Shown here one piece after another: positions 10,150 to 20,593 of a stretch of 64,000 nucleotides of DNA. The stretch covers positions 2,728,001 to 2,792,000 of the forward strand of contig KQ964247.1 in NCBI GenBank assembly GCA_001566295.1, given 5' to 3'. Source of the stretch: Microdochium bolleyi (taxonomy: Eukaryota > Ascomycota > Sordariomycetes > Xylariales > Microdochiaceae). Under the pieces are notes generated by a model, which saw only the letters and a program-made list of their open reading frames with translations, was not told where the DNA came from and did no database searches. Made by a program: the position numbers and the translations under genes. Each line of letters starts with the position of its first letter. Position 1 is the first letter of the stretch.

Positions 10150-11646
10150 ATGGCAGCCAACGTCACGCCCTCTAAGAAGGTACATGACGTCTCCGCCTCG
10201 CGCTAGCGTTTTCTAGCACTTCATAGGAACCCCAGCTGACCCGTCTTCTCGCCTCTCCTACAGGTTGCCTCCGCCATGGACTCCCTCAAGATGGAATCGC
10301 CCGTCAAGAAGCTCGACTTCGCTGCCGGCAAGGAGAACGCGCCGTTCGATGCCGACTTCGATTCCCTCGCTAGCCAGATCGACTCGCAAAAGCCCATTGA
10401 GCAGAGCAAAGAGGTCTCTCCCAAGAACTCAGAGTTTGCCAGCATCAAGGCCATGGAGTCCGAAGAGCCCCTCCTCCAGGAGAACCCCCAGCGCTTCGTC
10501 CTCTTCCCCATCAAGTACCACGAGGTAAGTCAAAAAGACGCGTTTCCGACGCGTAAAGTGCCTTTTCAGACGCGACATGGATACTAACTCATACTTTCCC
10601 TTGATAGATCTGGCAAATGTACAAGAAGGCCGAGGCATCTTTCTGGACTGCCGAGGAGATCGATCTCTCCAAGGATCTCCACGACTGGAACAACAAGATC
10701 AACGAGGATGAGAAGTACTTCATCTCGCACATCCTGGCCTTCTTCGCCGCCTCGGACGGCATCGTCAACGAGAACCTGGTCGAGCGCTTCAGCGGCGAGG
10801 TCCAGATTCCCGAGGCGCGCTGCTTCTACGGCTTCCAGATCATGATGGAGAACATCCACTCCGAGACCTACTCGCTGCTCATTGACACCTACGTCAAGGA
10901 GCCCGCCCAGCGGACCCACTTGTTCAACGCCATTGACACCAGTAAGCTCTCCTCCACCCTTGACGCGTCGCGATGCAACACGCGACTAATATACATTCTT
11001 CACTATAGTCCCTGCCATCCGCAAGAAGGCCGACTGGGCTCTGAAGTGGATCTCCGACCGGGAGTCTACCTTCGCTCAGCGCCTCATTGCCTTTGCTGCG
11101 GTCGAGGGTATCTTCTTCAGCGGTGCCTTCGCCTCCATCTTCTGGCTCAAGAAGCGCGGCCTCATGCCCGGCCTCACCTTCTCCAACGAGCTCATCTCGC
11201 GTGACGAGGGCCTCCACACTGACTTTGCCTGCCTCCTGTTCTCCCACCTCAAGAACCGCCCCAGCAAGAAGCTCGTCGAGGAGATCATCATCGATGCTGT
11301 CAAGATCGAACAGGAGTTCCTTACCGAGGCTCTGCCCTGCGCCCTGCTTGGCATGAACTCGAACCTCATGAAGCAGTACATCGAGTTCGTCGCCGACCGC
11401 CTCCTCGTCGCTCTCGGCAACGAGAAGGTCTACCGTGCCACCAACCCCTTTGACTTCATGGAGAACATCTCCCTGGGCGGCAAGACCAACTTCTTCGAGA
11501 AGCGCGTCGGCGAGTACCAGAAGGCCGGTGTCATGGCCAGCACGAAGAAGCCCGTCGCCCCCACAGAAGAGACCGCCTCGCCATCAAACGAGGCCGCCTC
11601 CGATGACAACAACGGTGGTGACTTCGCCTTCGATGAGGACTTTTAA
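10150..11646 (+). CDS. RNR2: ribonucleoside-diphosphate reductase small subunit
   Basis: This is the class I reductase small (R2) subunit, which holds the diiron-tyrosyl radical cofactor needed to make dNDPs. Four exons (10150-10179, 10264-10524, 10608-10941, 11009-11646) give 420 residues. Metal-ligand motifs are intact: FWTAEEIDLSKD (Asp), ENIHSETYSLLIDTY (Glu, His and the radical Tyr) and SNELISRDEGLHTDF (Glu, Glu, His). The C-terminal DFAFDEDF is the acidic aromatic tail that docks to the large subunit. The N-terminal 70 residues (MDSLKMESPVKKLDFAAGKEN) are variable and may be regulatory. ACGCGT boxes occur three times upstream (9164, 9187, 9843), twice in intron 2 (10538, 10549) and once in intron 3 (10963), suggesting G1/S control. 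The first coding exon has only ten codons. Confidence 0.97.
10538..10554. promoter_or_regulatory. two ACGCGT boxes inside RNR2 intron 2
   Basis: Intron 2 (10525-10607) carries ACGCGT at 10538-10543 and 10549-10554, with a related GACGCGAC shortly after. A further ACGCGT lies in intron 3 at 10963-10968. Intronic placement is unusual; they could be enhancer-like MBF sites or chance. Confidence 0.35.
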
Positions 11647-12530
11647 GCACACTTCTCAACACTTGTTTGAGTGCTTCCTTGTCTGTTACTCACGAAGATA
11701 CCCCACTTTCTCATGACGCTTTCCCGCTCTGTACATCCTGTTCTGCGACCTGGCATACCTCTCTTCACGACTCAGGAGGCATAGACCAAAGAACAATTGC
11801 GGCACATGGCGTTCTCACATTTACTCTACCACATCTTCCCGCTGCTGGATATTTCAAACAGCACTTATCATTCTCACGGCGTTATTCGGATCTGGGTCAC
11901 AAGGCGGCCAACTGGGCTGGCTTCGCCATTTGCTCTTGTATTACTTGCTTTTGGGCAAAACGATGTGGATGCGAAACACGGACGGGTATCGGGACTATCG
12001 GAGGGTAAACTTGTCTTTTGCGTTTGTACCTTCACATTCTTAAGCGTATTGTATAGGTCGCCGGGCTTCCGGCGACGAGATGTTAGCAAATAAGTGGCCT
12101 TCCGTCATTCGGGAGGATTAATGCAACAGTATGAAAGGACCTGTCTGCGTATTGGCTGTGATTTGTGAGCATGCTGTGATCTCATTTGATGGTTTTTGTG
12201 TTCTTACGCTCTGGGCATGTTACGTAGACCATGATCTTCTGATTTCTGGGGCGGTCTTAGTTGGAACCTGGCCGTCTTCCTCATCTGTCTCCCCAACGCC
12301 GGGAAAGTCAAGGTGTTTCCACCAGGCCCGTGGTTCTGCTGCCGCCTTCTGGCTCAACCTTTCCAAATACTGCGATCAGCGAACATCTCATCGGCAGCCA
12401 TACTCTCATGTGTGCAATAAGTATGAGCATGAAGCTATGCATTATTTTCTTATGGCTCGTTGACTTAATTTTGTCGATGATACATGTGCATGCCCGCATC
12501 ATCCCATGCCGAGACCTACCCTCTCCTGCC
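11647..12530. other. convergent 3' region of RNR2 and SRP9
   Basis: The two neighbours end toward each other. No open frame has coding character, and no terminator motif beyond T-rich patches is recognised. Confidence 0.45.
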
Positions 12531-13222
12531 TCACTTCTTGCCCTTCTTCTTCTTCCCCTTGCCACCTCCACCACCCGTGGTCTTGCTTTCCGCAGCCGGC
12601 GGCGGCGCCGCGGCAACCGCCGGAGCCGGCGTCTCAGCGCCGTCATCGGCCATAGCCACGTCCTCCCCGCCAGCCGCACCAGCTGCTGCGGCACCGGCGG
12701 CGGGGACCTCGACGTCCGCGCTGTCGCCGGGGAGGCCCGTCATCCGCGTGCCCAGGCGGCCGAGGCACAACACGAGCCGGCCCACCTCGGCGGCCTTTGT
12801 GGTGCGGTACTTGAGCGTGGTGCCGCTGACCGGGTCGAAGGTCTTGATGACGAGATTCCCGCGGTGCGGCTTCGGCGTGGTCGTTGTTGATGATGTGGTG
12901 TCGTCTGCGCCTTCTGACGACTTTGACTTGCTGGAGGGCCTGCGGGCTTTGGGCTTGGCGATGTTATACTTGGTCGTTATGCGTGTCTGTTGGAGAACGT
13001 AAAAGATTAGCCAAATTGTCGGCTGGACGATCGACTTCAGTTGTTTGAGGTGTCCGAGACCATGGTTGTCCTCAACAATGGAAGCTGAGAGAGCTTTTCT
13101 CGACTCAAGCGAAGTCCGCATCTGAAAGGGGTGGAACTGGCGAGACTCACAGTCGTGGGCCTGGCCTCAAGTAGCAGCGCCGACTGGCGAAGCCATTCCT
13201 GGCTCGTCGCAAAGTAAGGCAT
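12531..13222 (-). CDS. SRP21: signal recognition particle SRP9/SRP21 subunit
   Basis: SRP9-family proteins bind the Alu domain of SRP RNA and contribute to translational arrest during ER targeting. Exons 13222-13151 and 12986-12531 give 175 residues. The N-terminus YFATSQEWLRQSALLLEARPTT joins TRITTKYNIAKPK, and FDPVSGTTLKYRTTKAAEVG with RLVLCLGRLGTRMTGL completes the alpha-beta-beta-beta-alpha SRP9-21 domain. A Ser/Thr-rich insert of about 30 residues separates the first and second strands. The C-terminus is an Ala/Gly-rich linker ending in GGGGKGKKKKGKK, like the basic tail of yeast Srp21. The intron is long for this window (164 nt). The fungal gene is called SRP21 in yeast and SRP9 in animals. 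Confidence 0.88.
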
Positions 13223-14155
13223 CGCTCCGCGCTCTGCCTAGTTCCTCCTGGAAGAATCCTCGTCTCTTCCTGTATCCCGATATCCCTCGGCTGGAGCACC
13301 GTTCGTCGAGTCCGTGGACCGCAACCCTGGTAAACCCTCGCGGTAACAGAGACGCTCACGTCTGTGCTTCTCTTGCCCTCGGTGCCTAGGACGAGACCTC
13401 TCTTCTTCTGCCCGAAATGCTCTCTGGGTGTCCGTTTGTACAGCTCGAGGCTGACTTAGTACACGCGGCGCTTGGACTGGCGGTGCTGTGGACCAGGACT
13501 TGAACGGCCGTGGTCGTGTGCTGGAGCAGAGTAGTCTGTTCGCTTTTGGCGGTAGGCTGGGGAAGCTCGCGATGGGTCGGCCTGCGATTGGAAGCGGTGC
13601 CTCGGTTGCCTGACTGGCTGTGGGCGGCTTTATGGCGCTGTTGTTAATGCGCGCGTGTGGTGGTGTGCGGGAAGATCCAGAGATGTCGGCGTGGCAGGGG
13701 AAAGTCAACGTTATCCTTGGGGTGCTGTCGGCTCGCTGGTGGGGTTCTTGCTTTGGTGGTGAGGGCTGCTCACTCAAGCCTGGAGACATTGAGAAAGTGG
13801 AGCTTCCACCACCACACAACAGCTGGGACTTATGGGGAACTGCTTCAGGTACAAAGTTGAGAGTGATCGATAGCACACCTGGACAGTCTCATTCTGCTCA
13901 ATGCACCAGGTGCAATCGGCATTGTTCCATGTGCCGTAATCCCCGTTCTCGGTTTCGGAGACTCACGAAAGGTACGATCCCAGTACACGTCCATGGGATG
14001 GCACTGCATGGCAAGTCCTCAATGTCCACACTAGTCTTCCGCACGCCAAATCTATGTACATAGCCAAGGGTATCTCATACGCACTAAAGACGGGTGTAAA
14101 GTACACCGAGCAGCGGCCCAATGGGCGATATCGCAAACAATCCTCCCAAGCTCAA
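13223..14155. other. SRP21 promoter and SWD2 3' region
   Basis: An open frame on the minus strand (13876-13238, about 212 codons) is Pro/Arg/Ser-rich and matches no family I know. It lies directly upstream of SRP21, so it is more likely promoter DNA. No other feature is supported. Confidence 0.4.
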
Positions 14156-15420
14156 CTACTGATGCGGGTCCGGCACCCAGAACACCAGCTCCTGATCCGC
14201 CGTCGCGAAGAAGTTGAAGCGCGGGTTGTGCGCCAGGACTGCCGCCGTCCGCGTGTCGTCCATCTTGTATCTTGGCTCCAGGATCTTCTTGACGGGATCC
14301 TCGGGCGTCTGCGAGACGTCCCAGACCACGACACCCTTCCTGGTGCCGCCGAGCACGAACTTGCCGTCGGGCGTGAAGCAGCAGTCGCCGCTACTCTCGA
14401 CATTCCCGCCCTCGCTGGACGCCCCGTTGGCCGAGTACTCCTCGCCCGCGGCGAGCCGCTTGGACCGGCTCTCGGGCTTCCGCAGGTACGCCTTCATCAT
14501 GCCGCTGAACGAGTCGAGCACGAAGTGACCACCACCACGGGTACCGACCAGGATGGACTTCCCGTCGTTGGCGAACTCGAGCTTCGTCCAGCCCTTCGTC
14601 GTGAAGCTGGGGTCCGCCGCACCGCAGGCCTCCATGACGTCGAACTGCGCAAAGGGCGCCTTGTCGAAGTTGCGGTGGTCGTAGAGCAGCACGGTGCCGC
14701 TCGCCGGGCTGGCCACCCCGAACACGGTCCCGCTGGGGTCCCACGCCGCGAGGTACGGCGTGTTGAGGTGCAGTAACCCTGTCGCGTTCTTTGTGCCCGC
14801 GTTCCATAGCCGCACCGTGTTGTCCCTGCTGCACGAGATGAAGTCGTCATTGCCCGGGTGCATTGCCAGGCAAGTCACTGCGGCCTCGTGGCCCTCGAAG
14901 TACCGCACAAACGAATTATCGTGTGTCGTGAGGTAACGGATGGCGTCTGTGCGGGCATTTGGCCGTTAGCTTCTTGGGCTCCGTGCCGAACCCCAGCTTG
15001 TAATGAAAACCCACCATTCTGTTTCGTGCTGGCATAGATGATGCTCGAGCTTGTGCGCGTGAACTTGGCCAGCTTGACACCGTACTTCTTGCTCAGCAGC
15101 TTCTTCTCATGCTTGCCCTCCTTGACCTTGTAGATCTGTATTGTCTCGTCGCTCTCCGAGGTCATGAGTAGCTCGCCCGGGTCGTCGTAGTCGAGGCTGA
15201 GGATGTGTGGCGTTGTTCCCGTGCTGTCCTCGGCGGTCTCGCGCTTGAAGAGCTTCGTCGGCCTGTAATTCCCAATCACGTCCACCACCGCTGAGGTGCT
15301 GGGCAGCCCCCCGCCGAGTGTCCTCTGTATGTTGAGCGATGATGTCGGTATGGGCGTGCCGCCGTGCGCGGGCGACGAGGAGGGCTCAGGCCCGTCGAGA
15401 TCCATTGGTGTTGATGCCAT
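14156..15420 (-). CDS. SWD2: WD40 protein Swd2 (COMPASS / CPF subunit)
   Basis: Swd2 is a WD40 propeller shared by the Set1/COMPASS H3K4 methyltransferase and, in yeast, the cleavage and polyadenylation factor. Exons 15420-15015 and 14946-14156 give 398 residues. The intron (GTGGGT donor, GCACAG acceptor) rebuilds YASTKQNDAIRYLTTHDN. WD-repeat signatures are FEGHEAAVTCLAMHPGNDDF with TVRLWNAG, SGTVLLYDHRNFDKAPF, CCFTPDGKFVLGGTRKGVVVWD, and a last blade FNFFATADQELVFWVPD. The N-terminal 30 residues are Pro/Ser-rich and probably disordered. An acidic Ser/Gly insert (about 290-305) precedes the sixth blade. Length fits fungal Swd2. No other WD40 protein shares the RYFEGHEAAVTCL motif as closely, so the call is firm. 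Confidence 0.9.
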
Positions 15421-15969
15421 GATGCCACGCGCGGCTGCTCAGGCTTCGCAGTGAGTGCGCGACCAGTATTGCAAGCTGGGCGGTTTGTCGGGCAGGGTTT
15501 CACGACTAGTCGATGATGCGCTGTGAAACGCGAGGACCTAGGGTGTCACGAGGTCTGTGTTCAGTCTAGCTGCAAGAAGCGTGGCCCGACACGGTGGCAG
15601 ATTCGGGAAGAACGCTGGGCGCGTCGCTGTTCCGCGTAAGATGTCGCAGAGCCTCAATTGCCAAGTGATCGTCGCGGTTCTTGTCGGGGGCAGAAAAGGC
15701 AATCAGCAATCAATCCCACATGCGAATCGCAAAGTGCCGTTCCCTAGCGGCGGCGCAAGTGGGTCCTCATACAAACAACGTCATTCTCGCATGTGTTGGC
15801 GGTGCGTTTGAGGCTCACTCGCTCTCTACAATATATCAGCATTTCGATCTATTATTTCCAGTACAGTACTTCAAAAACACCGCTAGCTATGCTGTATGCC
15901 GGGTATCAAGAGTTCCTCCTCTATGCAGACTATGTGAATGCTGCGCCCCTTGCTTTATACATACGACCG
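15421..15969. other. SWD2 promoter and GT90 3' region
   Basis: Both flanking genes are on the minus strand. The region holds SWD2 upstream sequence and the end of the GT90 transcript. No site is recognised. Confidence 0.4.
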
Positions 15970-17886
15970 TCATGCACTATATCCAATGTCATTGCGGTTG
16001 TCATCAATCACTCGTCCGTATCTGTAGAACAACCTGGTCAGCACGATTGGATTGTCCGGGTCCCCCAAAAAGCACAACACTTACTCCAAAAGTAGTCGGA
16101 AGAACCAAACCTCCATGTCTTCGTGTCTGAGCACCTTGTTCGCCCACTCACGCTGCTGGAGGGCGAGACGCTCCGCCTCTTTCTGCTCTACTGCACCAGT
16201 AGCGAAATAGCGTACTGCCTCGAGCCATTCTTCCCCTTGCAGACTGAGTGGGATGTAGTGCACCCACGGCTTGAGCCACTCAAGGTGCCACTCTTTGAAG
16301 ATGGCGAATTTGTAGATCAAGCTCTTGCTCCTGAGGAAGGCATAGAATCTTCCGCTGAACGCATTGCCGTCGAGATCGACCAGGTATTTAGATCCCCATG
16401 CATCTTGCTGGTCGACCCTCCCACTGACCTGGAAGAACTCCTGCTGAGCAGCGCAGTCGCCAGGGTCACACTGTCCAATATGGGAGAACTGGACGTCAAT
16501 CAAGTCCCGATGCTGGCCACGGGGGACTTCCTTCGGCTCCCACTGGTTGCCCGTGTTGACGAGGATCTTGGCGTTGTCCTTGGCGTTGATCTTCTTGACA
16601 AAATGCTGGCGATGCTGCCGCCGCCAGCCCCCATTCCTACTGAAGCCGCCGGTCGTCGAGCCACGCCAGTACATACTGTTATTCTTCTTACTCCACGCCA
16701 TATCCCTGCCTGACTCGTACGAGACCTTCTCCCACCAGTACCACGGCGACGGGTAGAGAATGTCGGAGAAGGATGACACCTTGGATTGCGAAAATATCGG
16801 GAACAGGTCGTGCACAATATTGAAAGCGTTCGGGCGGTCGAAGAAACCGAACGAGGATCGCAAGCTTGGCGAGTAGCAAATATCCTGCATGGCGGTGACA
16901 TTGTATATGAAGCCGAGCTCGCCAAGACCGTATCGCGAAAGATCATCTTGGAGCTCATCTTCTTCCAGGCCTCTGGCTGGACTATCGGGCGAACAAGATA
17001 GCCGTGAGTGAGTCCAGGTTGGTTGATGGGCGAAAACGTTGAATCGTGTGCGTTTTGACTCGGCAAACTGGAGTCCGTCGTTGAGGCCCTTGGGGTGTTT
17101 TGTGAAGTCATTCGTCCAGCTTGACTTGGAGTTTGCCGTTGGCATGTTGATGTCTTTGGCCCTATGCACGAGTCGGCTGAGGTCCTCGTGCGGGACCACT
17201 ACTCTTGGCTCGTCGTGCAGGTTGAAGCAGAGGTCCATGTCCGGCAGCCATGCTATGAACTTCTCGATCATGCCCTTTGTGGCATTCTGCTGCCAATCAG
17301 AGCCGCCATCGAAATGTGTGATCCTGCCGCCACGGATCTGTATGCCCAGGAGGGCATTGTCGAACCCCAGCGCCTCGGCCGCACGCTCGCGGATCGTTGC
17401 AGGCTTCAAACCCCAGAAGGGTGTGACAGCCTCATAAACCATGTCGAATTCGTCAATGAGCTGAACGCTCTTCTTCTGCGCGAACTCGAACCACTTGTCG
17501 AAGTGAGGGGGTGGCGGCATGCGATATCGTCGTCGGTATTCGATGACGGCCTCAGCCAGTGTCTTTGACTGGCGGCTTCCGAGGGCCTTGAAATCACTCT
17601 CTGCTTGCTGGACGAGATGTGCTATCGGATGTGCCCCAGCGGGAGCACTCATGGGCTTCTTTGGTACGACAGGCTCTTGCGGCTTGGGTGCCGCGGGCGG
17701 GGGTGGAGGAGGTGGTCGTGGCACGGCGGGTGCAGCATTGGCCTCGGGGTGTTGTGCAGTGCTGTGGTGCAAAGGATTGCTGAAGTCTACCACCACGGTC
17801 CCCGACTGCCCTATGCGAAATAGCGAAGCGAGACAGATGACGATGAAGATGACCCCGCCGGTCAGCATGATCTGCTTTGGGCGCAT
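15970..17886 (-). CDS. CAP10-like glycosyltransferase family 90, type II membrane protein
   Basis: CAP10-family enzymes (GT90) act in the Golgi lumen; Cryptococcus members transfer xylose to capsule or glycolipid glycans. The reading frame stops at 16081, but a GTAAGT donor overlaps the last Glu codon. A 63-nt intron (16084-16022) leads to a 17-codon last exon (EYGRVIDDNRNDIGYSA), so exons 17886-16085 and 16021-15970 give 617 residues. Residues 5-25 form a signal anchor, followed by a Pro-rich stem (a run of eight prolines near residue 60). The catalytic domain contains FNLHDEPRVVVPHEDL, NNSMYWRGSTTGGF, HIGQCDPGDCAAQQEF and YLVDLDGNAFSGRFYAFLRS, the last being the most conserved CAP10 motif. 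The donor is probably a UDP-sugar, but acceptor and linkage cannot be read from sequence. Confidence 0.9.
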
Positions 17887-18991
17887 CGTGGTCTTTGTGG
17901 TACCTCTTTCGAGGGAGCGCGGCGTGATCGTCGGTGTTGCGCTCGGTATGCAGGAAAACGTCTCGTCAAGGGATCTTGTGGTCTAAGAACAGACAACAGA
18001 AGGCTCCACCAGATTCGTAGCAAGTCGTGCAGCAAGAAGTGGCGACATCGAGTCCACTGTCCGGCAGCAAATTTGGTCGCCTGTGGTGTGTCGCGGTCCT
18101 GGCGGGTGGATGTAGTGCCTCTGTGAGGGATGGAGGAGGGAGGATGCAGCATGAAAAGTATAGGCCTGCGTCATGCGGTTCTGGAAACTTGCAGCTCCAT
18201 GCGCGAACTAGGCAACAAGACATTCCGCAGGATCGGAGCCAGCCAAGCGGCAAGCCCACAGGGATGGTTTGGGGCCGTAGCCTAAACTATGCGCAGTATA
18301 GGGGGAAGTGACGTCCGTCCTGGGTGCGCCTTGAGGCTCGGACCTTGAGCACCCCACGCACCAGCTCGGACTTTTGATTGGGGACCAGTTCTGATTGGCG
18401 GCCGCTTGCTTGGTCGATGTGGATGTGCACTTTTTCTCAACTCACACTCAGCCTCGTTCGGTCCAAAGGCACCCCATCTGATATGTCGCACGAAACGGCG
18501 AGTGTTCCGGACACATCTCTTGTGGAATATCTCCAGTTCTCAAATACCACCTTCTCTGAGCAACTTGGCCGTCTCGCGAACAAGCTACCTCGACTATTTC
18601 CATGGGGCGTGCACATCAAAACAGTGTCCAGCGACTAGGTACAGATATGGTAAAGGAAACACAGCTCGACAATTGGCTCGGAAGCGTGGATAGCGTTCCA
18701 TCCCCGAAACAGCCAATTTGTTCAGAGAAGGCAGCACGTACAGGCAATAGTGTGAGACGACGGACAGTACACAGAAACGAATAGGAGTCATAATCAGAAG
18801 AGACATTGCTTGAGCATTCTCGTGGTATCGTGGTATATTCGGCTCAAGCAGGGGCCAAGCCAAAATAACAGCTGGTCCTTCAGTCATTGCCCATTGTCCC
18901 CAACGCCGGTAAGATGCACAACAAAGTCGTTCCGAAACCCATCACCCCTTTTTACTTTTTTCTCCCCAGACCTTCAAGACCATTGGGCAGC
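17887..18991. other. intergenic region between GT90 and uS8 genes
   Basis: It holds the GT90 promoter and the uS8 3' UTR. A short direct repeat TCGTGGTA occurs twice near 18818-18835. Open frames are short and unlike proteins. Confidence 0.4.
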
Positions 18992-19661
18992 TTAGTAGAA
19001 GAAGCCGATGATCTTGCCGGCAACGTGCTTCCGGCGGGCCTCCTCGTGGTCCATGATACCAGCAGAGGTGGTCAGGATAACGTAGCCGAACTGACGGGCA
19101 GGGAGCAACTTGACGACCCACTTCTCGAGGTCGGCGAGGCGGACGTTGTAGCGGGGAGAGATGACACCAGTCTTGTTGAGGCGGCCGTTGAGCTGGACGA
19201 CGATCTTGCCGGAGCGGTGGTCATCGACCTCCTCGAACTCGCCAATGTAGCCTGATTGTTGAGACAACAGTCAGCATGAATTGTAGCGAAAGACTAAACG
19301 TCAGAACTTCATCCAGATACGTCGGAGAGACGTGTAAGACTCCTTCGCTCGAAACTACAAGAATTCCGTCCATCTATCGGCAACTTAAAAGACTATGGTC
19401 GTGGAAGCAAGTTGAGACCGTCGTCCAGTTATCATGCCGAATGCAAATTGTCTCGAGCGAAGGATGTCTTTGTCGTGTATCTGGTCTGAAGAAGGGTGAC
19501 GCAACCCGCATCGCAGAGGAGGACCTACCGTGGCGCTGCATGACGGTCAAGAACTTGATGATGACCTTGGACGAAGGCCGGATGAGGACCTGGCGCTTGC
19601 CGGCCTTCTCGGCGTTGTTGATGCTGTTGAGGGCATCGTGGAGAACGGAGGTGCGGACCAT
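18992..19661 (-). CDS. RPS22: 40S ribosomal protein uS8 (S22 / S15a)
   Basis: This small-subunit protein binds the central domain of 18S rRNA. Exons 19661-19529 and 19251-18992 give exactly 130 residues, the universal eukaryotic length. The N-terminus MVRTSVLHDALNSINNAEKA and the end TSAGIMDHEEARRKHVAGKI are near invariant in eukaryotes. The 277-nt intron splits a glycine codon (CAC-G / GC-TAC) and is several times longer than other introns here; I looked for a box C/D snoRNA in it without success. It is divergent from the eS12 gene, with 932 bp between start codons, a layout that allows shared ribosomal protein promoter control. Confidence 0.97.
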
Positions 19662-20593
19662 CTTGGCGGTGTTGGGCGGAGATTCTCAAATCGAGGATAA
19701 TAGGATATGAGGTATCTGTCGACAGCAAGATTGCCATTTTGTTAGCCTTCAAAAGCCACGAACGGGAAGAGTGCCCCCGACAAGGGTTCTACCCGCTCAG
19801 TACTGGAGAGGGGAGGGTATCACGCCAGCTGCTCAGCGAGCCTGGTGCGCGCAGGCACAGAGCTCGAACAGCTGGTCCATGATTGCTCCCCTCTGGCTTC
19901 TTGAAGGGTGTGTAGAGATTGGTTGCTCGTCGCGAACGACAAGCGTCGGGGGGAAGACTTCAACCCATGATTGCGATGGTGTTGCGGTCACATACCTCGT
20001 TGGCGGGCGACACTGAGGACGTGGTGTTGTTGATTGATGGTTGTGGCAGATGGGAGGATCGAGAGGGAAAAAAGGCAGGGAAAAGAGCCAGCAAAATGCC
20101 GGGCTCCAGCAAGCGCATCGCGGTCCACTCACCGCACACACTCTGCCTGACCCTGCTCTGGCAGAATTTGTGAAATTGTGGTGGGCACAGCAAAAAACCC
20201 TAGCTGGACCACTCTTTCGCGCCGGTGTCATTGGTTCAAGAGCCCCAAGTCTCCCCACTCCTTCTTACGAAGCGATTCTGAGCCACAGCTTGAGGGACGC
20301 CAGAGAAGCGGGGCGTCGCAGTCTGAGTGCGCTTTGGTGACCGTAGCGCTTGCAATGTGTGTGCGCGTGCGTGTGTGTGTGCCTTGTGTGGCCCAATTTC
20401 GACCCACTACCGTCACACGCAGCACTGGCTGTGCGGGCGTGCGTGCGTGTGTGAATCTTTGTCGACATTTTGACCCGTGATAGATTCGACGCTTCCACTC
20501 TCCCTCCAATCCACACCCAACTCCCACCACCACCATCCCTATACCAGTACCGACAACTCTTCGAGGATCGCACCGGTATCACGCACATTCAAG
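19662..20593. promoter_or_regulatory. shared divergent promoter of two ribosomal protein genes
   Basis: It lies between the uS8 (-) and eS12 (+) start codons and has no coding potential. It contains AAACCCTAG at 20195-20203, which resembles the telobox bound by Tbf1-type factors at ribosomal protein genes of several ascomycetes. Imperfect (GT)n tracts occur at 20356-20381 and 20431-20453. T/C-rich leader text precedes the eS12 ATG. Factor binding is inferred only. Confidence 0.5.
20356..20453. repeat. two imperfect GT/GCGT microsatellite tracts
   Basis: GTGTGCGCGTGCGTGTGTGT at about 20357-20380 and GTGCGGGCGTGCGTGCGTGT at about 20431-20450 are alternating purine-pyrimidine tracts (Z-DNA prone), 140-240 bp upstream of the eS12 start. 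Confidence 0.6.

Noticed and set aside
13238..13876. 212-codon minus-strand open frame
   Set aside because: Pro/Arg/Ser-rich without motif, lies in the promoter of SRP21, and has no coding-like codon bias.
16022..16084. True stop of GT90 at 16081
   Set aside because: A canonical intron covers the stop and restores the family C-terminus.
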